A stretch of DNA of 64,000 nucleotides from Nitrospiraceae bacterium (GTDB lineage: Bacteria; Nitrospirota; Thermodesulfovibrionia; UBA6902): assembly GCA_003599275.1 (NCBI GenBank), contig QZJG01000051.1:40836-104835 (forward strand), in the 5' to 3' direction. Positions 26,541 through 33,495 of the stretch are shown piece by piece (within the stretch, counting starts at the first letter, position 1; the number at the start of each line of letters is the position of its first letter). A program made the translations under genes and the position numbers. Under the pieces are notes generated by a model. That model was not told the DNA's origin and did not search any database. It was given only the letters and a program-made list of their open reading frames with translations.

Positions 26541-27555
26541 GCTTACAAACCATTGCAACCTGAGGTGCCGTCACTGCGCTGATGAAAGGCATGGGTGCGA
26601 GGGAGACCTGAAAATGGAGACAATGGAAAAGGTCCTCTGTAATGCCGGAGCTTACGGATTTGAACATCTCTCCTTCACAGGCGGAGAACCTACAATGCAC
26701 CCCTCTTTTTTCAGGATCCTCGATATGATAACAGGGGCCGGATACAAATTCAGCTTCGTCTCCAACGGCTTTAACTTCACGGAGATTTATGAAAGGCTGC
26801 TTCCTTACCGTGATAAACTCGGAGGAATAACTTTCAGCCTTGACGGCGCGGATGAGGAGACACATGACAGGCTTCGGGGTAAAGGTTCATACCGGAGGGT
26901 GATGCAGGCCATAAGTGTCTGTCTGGTAAAGGACATCCCTTTCAACTTTAACAGTGTAATTGTCTCTTTTAACCGTGAAGGACTTGCAGATATGGCGGAG
27001 CTTGCAGCGAAACTGGGAAGCTGCGGGTTGAGATTCGGTCATCTCACGCCGACCCCATCCTCCATAAAAAACGATCTGGTCCTCTCCCCGGCTGAACGAA
27101 GGGAGGCCGAGGCTGTTATCCTGCGGATGAGGGAGACCTCTCCCGTGACGGTCTTCATGGCGCCCGGTAATTACACCAGCTTTCTTTTTCCATGTGCTCC
27201 GCTTGAAATGCAGGAGTTCAACATCGACTGGAGGGGTAATGTCACAATGTGCTGTCTGTTGTCCGGTCATGGAGATGCTTCCGCTAAAGGCGACGTAATC
27301 GGCAGTCTGAATGATATTACTTTTTCAGAGGCGTTCGAGATGCTGGCGGAAGCAAACATGAAGTTTCGCAGGGAGAAAGAGGCTATGTATTCACGGGACC
27401 GGTTCAAAGATTCCGATCACTTTCCATGCTGGTACTGTTTGAATTATTTCGGCAAGGTCGACTGGCTCAGGGATTTTCACGAGGACCCCTGGCATGACAC
27501 GGTCTGGACGGACCAAATCAAGAGGAGGGAGAACACAAATGCTGGAACCCAATAA
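26512..27555 (+). CDS. Radical SAM protein with SPASM-like C-terminus (RiPP maturase candidate)
   Basis: 347 residues from the ATG at 26512; an in-frame ATG at 26458 inside the kinase gene is an alternative. The N-terminus has the radical SAM cluster CNLRCRHC, followed by FTGGEPTMHPSF (GGE motif) and SFVSNGFNF. The C-terminal third holds further cysteines (FPCAPLEM, GNVTMCCLLSGHG, FPCWYCLNYFG), consistent with auxiliary clusters of the SPASM/twitch class. Such enzymes install C-C, C-S or epimer modifications on ribosomal peptides. The gene overlaps both neighbours, indicating one translationally coupled unit with the precursor and PqqD. Confidence 0.85.
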   Translation: MIHVTRLSIELTNHCNLRCRHCADERHGCEGDLKMETMEKVLCNAGAYGFEHLSFTGGEPTMHPSFFRILDMITGAGYKFSFVSNGFNFTEIYERLLPYRDKLGGITFSLDGADEETHDRLRGKGSYRRVMQAISVCLVKDIPFNFNSVIVSFNREGLADMAELAAKLGSCGLRFGHLTPTPSSIKNDLVLSPAERREAEAVILRMRETSPVTVFMAPGNYTSFLFPCAPLEMQEFNIDWRGNVTMCCLLSGHGDASAKGDVIGSLNDITFSEAFEMLAEANMKFRREKEAMYSRDRFKDSDHFPCWYCLNYFGKVDWLRDFHEDPWHDTVWTDQIKRRENTNAGTQ

Positions 27556-27817
27556 TATGGTAAAACCTCATTGTGATGTTGTATCGACCGAGCTGGAGAA
27601 CAAAGAGGCGGTCCTTCTTCATCTGGGAACAAAAAAATACTACAGCCTGAATGAGACAGGCCTTTGTATATGGCGGATGTTAGCCAACGGGAATACGCCC
27701 GGGCGGATAAGCGAAGGTCTCCGGGATGAATTTGATATCCCGGCTGTCAAGGCGAATGAGAGTGTCATAAATCTCCTGAAAGAACTCCTGCATGAAAAAT
27801 TAATTGAGATCGCATGA
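27539..27817 (+). CDS. PqqD family RiPP recognition protein
   Basis: 92 residues from the ATG at 27539, which has AGGAGGGA upstream and lies inside the end of the radical SAM gene. The fold signature is clear: VSTELENKEAVLLHLGTKKYYSLNETGLCIWRML, then helices ending LLHEKLIEIA. PqqD-type domains bind the leader of a RiPP precursor and present it to the modifying enzyme, here presumably the radical SAM protein. It is the last gene of the cluster. No peptidase, transporter or cyclase gene follows. Confidence 0.9.
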   Translation: MLEPNNMVKPHCDVVSTELENKEAVLLHLGTKKYYSLNETGLCIWRMLANGNTPGRISEGLRDEFDIPAVKANESVINLLKELLHEKLIEIA

Positions 27818-27906
27818 TCAGCGGGCAGGCCTTTTGACAATCAATTTTATCGTGATATATTTACTTGTAAAAGTCTGGCATGAAGAATCAGAAGGAGGTA
27901 AATGTT

Positions 27907-28266
27907 ATGGCTAATCCGTTCGTACACATTGAACTGCTGACGCAGGACGTTGAAAGGGCAAAGAAGTTTTACGCGGGTCTGTTCGACTGGAACCTCGAAG
28001 ACATTCCCGGTATGGACTATACAATGATCAATGCAGGGGAAGGCACGGGTGGCGGCATGATGAAAAACCCGGTCCCCGGTGTTAATGACCACTGGCTTCC
28101 ATATGTCCTGGTTGATGACGTGGCGGCCTCAACTAAAAAGGCCAAATCCCTCGGCGCCGACATTGCCAAAGATGTGACTGAGATCCCGGATTTCGGATGG
28201 TTCAGCGTGATCATAGACCCCACCGGCGCGGCCTTCGGGCTCTGGCAGCCGAAAGCGGGAAAGTGA
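27907..28266 (+). CDS. VOC (glyoxalase/dioxygenase) superfamily protein
   Basis: 119 residues. The betaalpha-beta-beta-beta fold of vicinal-oxygen-chelate proteins is visible: FVHIELLTQDVERAKKFYAGLFDW, then WLPYVLVDDVAASTKKAKSLGADI and FGWFSVIIDPTGAAFGLWQ. The potential metal ligands are an early His and a Glu/Asp near the end. Substrate unknown; similar single-domain proteins include antibiotic-resistance and glyoxal-handling proteins. Start chosen at 27907 with AAGGAGGT upstream. Confidence 0.85.
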   Translation: MANPFVHIELLTQDVERAKKFYAGLFDWNLEDIPGMDYTMINAGEGTGGGMMKNPVPGVNDHWLPYVLVDDVAASTKKAKSLGADIAKDVTEIPDFGWFSVIIDPTGAAFGLWQPKAGK

Positions 28267-28371
28267 GCGCATTGCTTCGGGCATGACGAAAATAAAAAAA
28301 GTCAGTTTATAAACAGACTCTATTTAAATTAGGCAACAACGTCCCCAAAGTCCTCTTTGTGCTATCCGGTT

Positions 28372-28614
28372 TCAGGCCGGCACTGAGCGTGTCCAGAGTG
28401 TCTCCGGCGCTATATCGATATTCCCCGGCCAGACGACAGTACCGTATTGGACAGACGCCTTGAAAAATAGCGGAGAGTTGAGGAGCTTGATAAAGGGCTT
28501 TTTATCAAAAAAAGGCTTCATGTCGAATATACGCTTCACCCCATTCTCAAAAACGAGCTCTAATGTGTAGTCGTCACGAGTTTTTACACTGATTACATCA
28601 AGTAGTGCTTCCAT
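28372..28614 (-). CDS. DUF2442 domain protein
   Basis: 80 residues: VISVKTRDDYTLELVFENGVKRIFDMKPFFD followed by KPFIKLLNSPLFFKASVQYG and VVWPGNIDIAPETLW is the DUF2442 pattern. Such proteins are usually encoded directly after a DUF4160 protein and the pair is suspected to act as a toxin-antitoxin-like module. Here a broken DUF4160 end lies immediately upstream. Start has GGAGAA upstream. Confidence 0.85.
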   Translation of the reverse strand: MEALLDVISVKTRDDYTLELVFENGVKRIFDMKPFFDKKPFIKLLNSPLFFKASVQYGTVVWPGNIDIAPETLWTRSVPA

Positions 28615-28625
28615 AATATTCTCCT

Positions 28626-28760
28626 TTATTGAAGCGGCGCGATACGAAACGGCTCCTCACCGGCAACGGCGAGTTCCCTGTCTGCCATGAGTTCATCCCT
28701 GTGAATGTCTATCCAAACTTGCACCATCCGGAATTGTCGCGACGAAAATCCCCCAAGGCC
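28626..28760 (-). pseudogene. DUF4160 protein, C-terminal remnant
   Basis: The minus strand ends with SSRQFRMVQVWIDIHRDELM then ADRELAVAGEEPFRIAPLQ and a stop at 28626-28628, eleven bases before the DUF2442 start. This matches the C-terminal half of DUF4160 proteins. The N-terminal half, with its His/Asp/Pro-rich motif, is not found in any frame upstream, so the partner of the DUF2442 gene looks dead or fragmentary. Confidence 0.5.
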
Positions 28761-28856
28761 CGGAAATATAGAAAAAGGGGCCATTACTCTTCGGACGAAA
28801 TTACCGCCTGACAGTATAAGCGTCCGAAATAGTCCGGAATGGATATCCGCATTGCT

Positions 28857-30026
28857 TCATAGCATAAAAGCATAAATGACGTCCTCGAGTTCAGAATAAT
28901 TCTTTGAAATCATTTTGCAGTCTTTCAACCCCAACTGTTTTGAAAGCTCCTTCAGTCTCTTGATTTCAGGCTCGCGGGGGCTGATCTTGACCTCAAAGGC
29001 AGCTTCCTGGTTGAGTATGAAGTCGATTTCAACCCCGCTTTTCTTCTGGTAGTAATTTATCTCCCCACGGGGCCTCAGATTCTGGAAAACACTGTTTTCG
29101 AATATGTGTCCTGCAGCAAGTCTGGCAAAATGATTGGCAAGCCCCGTATCGCATACATAAACCTTCGGCATTTTTCTGACCTCGGTGCTTCTTCCCCTGC
29201 TGAACGGTCTTATGGTTTTAATGAAGTAAGTCCCTTCGAGAAAGGCAATATATTCGTAAAGCGCCGGACGGGAGACTTTCAGGTCCCTCGATAGTTTTTG
29301 GATGTCCGTTTTTGAGCCCGTGCTCTGCATGAGCAGCAGCATCAGGTCGCGTATCACCTCATTCCTTCTGAAGTCCCCGAGTTGAAGCACCTCAAGCTGG
29401 AAAAAGGAGGTGAAAATATCTTCGAGGGCCTTTGCCTTTGCCGGCGCAGTGTCTTTCAAGACCACTTCCGGGAAACCTCCGTAAAGAAGGTATTCGTCAT
29501 ACAGCCGGTCAATAGTGTCAAAGACCGGTTTGGTTATCTCCGTAATGCGTTCCGGGATTTTAAATTTAACTTTTTTAAACGTGAGGAATTCACGGAACGT
29601 CAGGGGGAATACCTCAAAGATGAGCTTTCTTCCCGAAAGGGATTCGGTGAAGAGATTTTTCAGGTAAAAACTGGCTGAGCCTGTCAGAAAGAATTTGACT
29701 TTGTAATGGTCTATGAAATATTTGACGACGGAAGGCAGCTTCTTTATATGATGAATCTCGTCAAGAAAGACATATGCACGTTTTGCGAAGTTGATGCCCA
29801 GAAATTCGAGGGACGCTTTAATCCGTTCATAATCTTCTTCCTCGAAGAATTTCCTGTTCAGCGGGTTTTCAAGGTCGAGGAACAGCTTGTTTTCCTGGCC
29901 AACCTGTTCCTGGATGAAGTTGAGGATAGTGGTCTTGCCGGTCCGCCTCATTCCGGTGAGAATTACCGCTTCAGGCGACTGGAGATACTGGTTGATCTCT
30001 TTCAAGACATTTCTCGGAAATATCAT
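28857..30026 (-). CDS. AAA ATPase with DUF4143 domain
   Basis: 389 residues. N-terminal AAA domain with Walker A TGMRRTGKTTIL (~21-32) and Walker B AYVFLDEIHHIKKL, then a C-terminal DUF4143 region with a winged-helix portion and a nuclease-like VEIDFILNQEAAFEVKI motif (D...E.K spacing). This large family is common in anaerobes and archaea and has no firmly established role; links to toxin-antitoxin or DNA-related functions have been proposed. It is monocistronic here. Upstream, 30027-30440 holds no clear gene apart from a short conserved-looking minus-strand reading frame (30187-30285) that I could not identify. Confidence 0.88.
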   Translation of the reverse strand: MIFPRNVLKEINQYLQSPEAVILTGMRRTGKTTILNFIQEQVGQENKLFLDLENPLNRKFFEEEDYERIKASLEFLGINFAKRAYVFLDEIHHIKKLPSVVKYFIDHYKVKFFLTGSASFYLKNLFTESLSGRKLIFEVFPLTFREFLTFKKVKFKIPERITEITKPVFDTIDRLYDEYLLYGGFPEVVLKDTAPAKAKALEDIFTSFFQLEVLQLGDFRRNEVIRDLMLLLMQSTGSKTDIQKLSRDLKVSRPALYEYIAFLEGTYFIKTIRPFSRGRSTEVRKMPKVYVCDTGLANHFARLAAGHIFENSVFQNLRPRGEINYYQKKSGVEIDFILNQEAAFEVKISPREPEIKRLKELSKQLGLKDCKMISKNYSELEDVIYAFML

Positions 30027-30381
30027 GACCCCATTTTACATTTAGTAGAGCTATTTGTAAACCATACTATTACTTTTAGCCGAAGCAGAGTGAAGACCTC
30101 CCTGATAATACGATGCGTCTGTTAAAGACAAGAACTATTACTTCCTGGAAAGTAATGCACTCAAACCAGAATTATTCATAGACCGTTTACACTTTCAGAT
30201 GAAACGGCACACTGGTTGAAACCACGCCTTTTTTAAACAGCAGCACACCCTTCAGAAACACCGCCGTCTGGTTGTGAAGCAGATGATGCCTGCTATGTGA
30301 TTGTTAATCTACTCCCGCGTATTTTATTTGTCAATCCGGTTTTTCGTATTGCCATTTTTCATATTGAATTTTCCATTGTCC

Positions 30382-30441
30382 TTGACAATAAGCATTTCCT
30401 CTTTTAATCTATATCACGTTCCGATATCGGAAAACGATATA
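30382..30441 (+). promoter_or_regulatory. PadR-ChrA promoter and operator
   Basis: TTGACA (30382-30387) with a weak -10 (TTTAAT or TAATCT, 30403-30410) is followed by a large palindrome centred between 30425 and 30426. The core TTCCGATATCGGAA (30419-30432) is perfect and outer arms TATATC (30410-30415) and GATATA (30436-30441) share the same centre. It ends on the PadR start codon and leaves no room for a ribosome site. I infer an autoregulatory PadR operator. Confidence 0.6.
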
Positions 30442-30740
30442 TGCTCAGAGAATTCTTTTTAGGCTTTATCAAAATCCACATCCTGCACCACGCGGCGAAG
30501 GGGCCGGTCTACGGCCTGTGGCTTATTGAGGAGCTGGGGCGGCATGGATACAAGCTCAGCCCCGGGACTCTTTACCCGGTCCTTCACAGGCTCCAGGAAG
30601 AAAAGCTTTTGAAGACATATCAGGAAAATGTCGGCGGCAAGATCCGAAAGTATTACAGGACGACTTCAAAAGGGACCAGGGCCTTGTCCTCCATAAGAGA
30701 GAAGATACTTGAGCTGGTCGGGGAGATAACCGAATCATGA
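30441..30740 (+). CDS. PadR family transcriptional regulator
   Basis: 99 residues: REFFLGFIKIHILHHAAKGP, VYGLWLIEELGRHGYKLSPG and TLYPVLHRLQEEKLL form the PadR winged helix, with the GTLYP motif exact, followed by a short dimerisation helix. It overlaps the chromate transporter gene by four bases and lies directly on a large palindrome, so it probably represses itself and the transporter in response to an unknown ligand. Confidence 0.9.
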   Translation: MLREFFLGFIKIHILHHAAKGPVYGLWLIEELGRHGYKLSPGTLYPVLHRLQEEKLLKTYQENVGGKIRKYYRTTSKGTRALSSIREKILELVGEITES

Positions 30741-31924
30741 ATGCATCCGGGATGCGATCATTGACCGAGCTGATGAAAATATTCTTCAGGCTCGGCGCGA
30801 CAGCCTTCGGCGGACCGGCCGCGCATATCGCCATGATGGAAGATGAAGTGGTGGACCGGAAAAAATGGCTCACACGGGAGCGCTTTCTCGACCTTGTGGG
30901 AGCGACCAATCTCATTCCGGGGCCGAACTCCACTGAGATGGCGGTCCATATCGGATATATCAGGGCCGGTATTGCGGGGCTTATTGTCTCAGGGTTGTCG
31001 TTCATCTTGCCCGCAGCGATCATCACGGGTATTTTGGCATGGATTTATGTTGACTTCGGCGCGCTCCCTTACGCAGCGTCCTTTCTTTTCGGCATCAAGC
31101 CCGCGGTTGTTTCCATTGTTCTTGTGGCAGTTGTCCGGCTTGGAAAGACAGCGGCGAAGGATGTACCGTTGACATGCATAGGCGCAGCCGCTGCATTGGC
31201 GACTCTTGCCGGAATAAACGAGGTGCTCGTCCTGTTTTCAGGCGGCGCAGCCGGGATTGTCCTTCATCAATTGAAAAAAAGAGACGCCAACAAATGGTCA
31301 TTGTGGCCGCCGTCTCTTTTAATTCCGCTGTCGAAAGCCGAAGTCGCAGAGGCGAAATTATCGGCAGTGGCATCCGCTGCAGGGGCGGCCGCGATTGCAG
31401 GAATTTCCCTCTGGAAGCTGGGCCTTTTTTTCCTGAAGATCGGGTCGGTCCTCTATGGGAGCGGCTATGTCCTTATAGCATTTTTAGAAGGGGGGCTGGT
31501 CAAAGACTACGGTTGGCTCACATCACAACAACTGCTTGACGCGGTTGCCGTCGGACAGTTCACGCCGGGTCCCGTATTAAGCACCGCGACCTTCGTCGGA
31601 TATATCATTGCCGGAGCGCCCGGGGCCTTCATTGCAACGGCCGCCATCTTTCTCCCTTCATTTATTTTTGTGCTGATCTTAAATCCGATCATCCCGCGCC
31701 TCAGAGCGTCGCGGGTGATGTCGGCCTTCCTGGATGCGGTCAACGTCAGCGCCGTCGGATTGATGGCTTCCGTAGTCATTACCCTTGCAGGACCGGCGCT
31801 CACGGACTGGAGGGCCGCGATCATCGCAGCAGCGGCAGCATTTGTGGGATGGCAATTTAAGCTTAATGCAGCGTGGCTGGTGACAGGTGGAGCGCTCATG
31901 GGATGGGCCTTGCTCCTGATATAG
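30737..31924 (+). CDS. chrA: Chromate/anion transporter, ChrA family (two CHR domains)
   Basis: 395 residues with ~10-12 membrane helices in two homologous halves. Half one has FRLGATAFGGPAAHIAMMED and LIPGPNSTEMAVHIGY; half two has LKIGSVLYGSGYVLIAFLEG and FTPGPVLSTATFVGYI. These are the paired CHR signatures of long-chain ChrA transporters, which export chromate or exchange it with sulfate. Translation is coupled to padR through an ATGA overlap. The true substrate in an anaerobe may be another oxyanion. Confidence 0.92.
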   Translation: MNASGMRSLTELMKIFFRLGATAFGGPAAHIAMMEDEVVDRKKWLTRERFLDLVGATNLIPGPNSTEMAVHIGYIRAGIAGLIVSGLSFILPAAIITGILAWIYVDFGALPYAASFLFGIKPAVVSIVLVAVVRLGKTAAKDVPLTCIGAAAALATLAGINEVLVLFSGGAAGIVLHQLKKRDANKWSLWPPSLLIPLSKAEVAEAKLSAVASAAGAAAIAGISLWKLGLFFLKIGSVLYGSGYVLIAFLEGGLVKDYGWLTSQQLLDAVAVGQFTPGPVLSTATFVGYIIAGAPGAFIATAAIFLPSFIFVLILNPIIPRLRASRVMSAFLDAVNVSAVGLMASVVITLAGPALTDWRAAIIAAAAAFVGWQFKLNAAWLVTGGALMGWALLLI

Positions 31925-31972
31925 CACTGTCCGGCCTGGTATGGAAACCAACGAATGAGAGGTGAAAAATAT

Positions 31973-33352
31973 ATGGAATTTATTCCTTGTGAAATTTGCG
32001 GAGTAACTGATGAACGTGAACTCTCCACGAGAGACAGGGATGGGGAATATCTCAGGACCGTGATATGCAAAAGATGCGGACTGGTCTATACGAATCCCCG
32101 GCCTGAAATATCGGAACTAAGGGAATATTATGAACATTCATATCGTCTTGATTACAAGGGGGTCCGTCAGCCAAAGAAAAAGCATATTGTAAGAGCGGCA
32201 AAGGTTGCAGCGGAGCGCCTTCAGGAGATTCGAGGATATATTTTTCAGGGCATGAAGTCTTTGGATATAGGCTCAGGCGGCGGCGAAGTTGCATACGCTA
32301 TGCAGTTGATGGGACTGGAAGGCAGCGGTTTGGAACCTAATGAAGGATATGCCGATTATGCAAGAAATGTCCTTCGCCTGCCGATTTATTCCGGCTGCAT
32401 TGAAAATGCGTCGCTGCCCCAAGTCTCTTATGATATCATCACCATGTATCATGTCATCGAGCATCTCCATGGTCCGCTTAAGGCATTACGTTCCCTTCAT
32501 TCATCTCTTAAAACCGACGGGTTGTTTGTAGTTGAGTGCCCTAATGCAGAGTCCCGCTGTCAGGCGCCGTCCCACCGGCTGCACAGGGCGCACCTGTACA
32601 ACTTTAACATGACTACCCTGCAGGCATTAGGGGAGATAGCAGGTTTCCATACTGTAAGGATGTCGCTTTCTTCAGACGGCGGAAATATCACGGCGATTTT
32701 CAGAAAAACGTACTCTGCCGGAGTGCTGCCGGACTTAACACATAATTATCAGGTGGTGATGAAGGCATGGGAGGGGCATTCAAAAATGGGCTACTATCTC
32801 TCCAAACATCCCTACAGGCGATTTACTGCAAAAGCCTTGCGTATCATGAAGGAAGGAATTGTGGCCCTCTTCACGCGGAAAGGAGAAACTCTGCTAAGAA
32901 AAAATCTTGAAAAACATCTCCTGCCCCCTTCTACACAAAAACAGCGGAGATGGTCCTATGGATTGGCCGGGACATTTGCCGGTATCGCTCTTTTCATCTC
33001 TTCGCTGTGGTCGATTTCTTCGCTTATGGACCATTCGGAAGAAATCAGAACATTTATCGAGCGCCATCAGGACGGTAACGATGTGTTCATCGTAGTGCAC
33101 GGCAACAGCCTGAAAGGTCTCAGTCAAGTTCCGGGAGTGGTTCTGTCCCAGCACAAAAAAGAGCTCAAGACAACGATAGCCGGAATCATGAGACCAAACG
33201 TTGACATCCATCTGCTTGTCGAAGACGACCACTTACATCATATAAAAGAGACTATTGAGACTGCTTCCCTGAAAACCATGAAAATCATATCAGTAAGAGG
33301 AAATGCTTATCACTTCCTCACGACAGAGACCCATTATGGTCCAAAATTATAG
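31973..33352 (+). CDS. Class I SAM-dependent methyltransferase with zinc ribbon and membrane segment
   Basis: 459 residues. An N-terminal zinc ribbon (CEICG at 5-9, CKRCG at ~30) is joined to a SAM-methyltransferase fold with motif I LDIGSGGGE (~97-105) and IITMYHVIEHLHGP. After ~270 residues there is an additional region with one hydrophobic helix (YGLAGTFAGIALFISSLWSI) and a C-terminal soluble domain. The front half resembles methyltransferases of cell-surface sugar or ubiquinone-like pathways. The tail is not familiar to me. The ATG at 31973 is preferred for its GAGAGG site; one at 31955 is possible. Confidence 0.8.
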   Translation: MEFIPCEICGVTDERELSTRDRDGEYLRTVICKRCGLVYTNPRPEISELREYYEHSYRLDYKGVRQPKKKHIVRAAKVAAERLQEIRGYIFQGMKSLDIGSGGGEVAYAMQLMGLEGSGLEPNEGYADYARNVLRLPIYSGCIENASLPQVSYDIITMYHVIEHLHGPLKALRSLHSSLKTDGLFVVECPNAESRCQAPSHRLHRAHLYNFNMTTLQALGEIAGFHTVRMSLSSDGGNITAIFRKTYSAGVLPDLTHNYQVVMKAWEGHSKMGYYLSKHPYRRFTAKALRIMKEGIVALFTRKGETLLRKNLEKHLLPPSTQKQRRWSYGLAGTFAGIALFISSLWSISSLMDHSEEIRTFIERHQDGNDVFIVVHGNSLKGLSQVPGVVLSQHKKELKTTIAGIMRPNVDIHLLVEDDHLHHIKETIETASLKTMKIISVRGNAYHFLTTETHYGPKL

Positions 33353-33361
33353 AGAAACCAC

Positions 33362-33389
33362 TGGATTCCGGATCAGGCCCGGAATGACG
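33362..33389. repeat. GTCATTCC-type repeat, right half only
   Basis: TGGATTCCGGATC ... CCCGGAATGACG matches the right half of the full copy at 43779-43875. Confidence 0.6.
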
Positions 33390-33495
33390 CCATGAGGCTT
33401 TATTAACATATGTCTTAGTAATCAAGATAATATTAATCTCTTGCCATTGCGGCGACCATCCTGCTGAAATTCTCTCAGGCTCAAAAGTATTTTTT

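Noticed and set aside
25360..27817. Lasso peptide cluster
   Set aside because: The precursor tail lacks an Asp/Glu for ring closure, and no asparagine-synthetase-like cyclase or transglutaminase-like peptidase is present; a radical SAM enzyme is present instead.
28629..28811. Plus-strand 60-codon frame next to the DUF2442 gene
   Set aside because: It is antisense to the DUF4160 remnant, which gives a far better family match on the minus strand.
30187..30285. Minus-strand frame HNQTAVFLKGVLLFKKGVVS in the gap upstream of padR
   Set aside because: It looks protein-like, but it is short, has no start or ribosome site, and I recognise no family.
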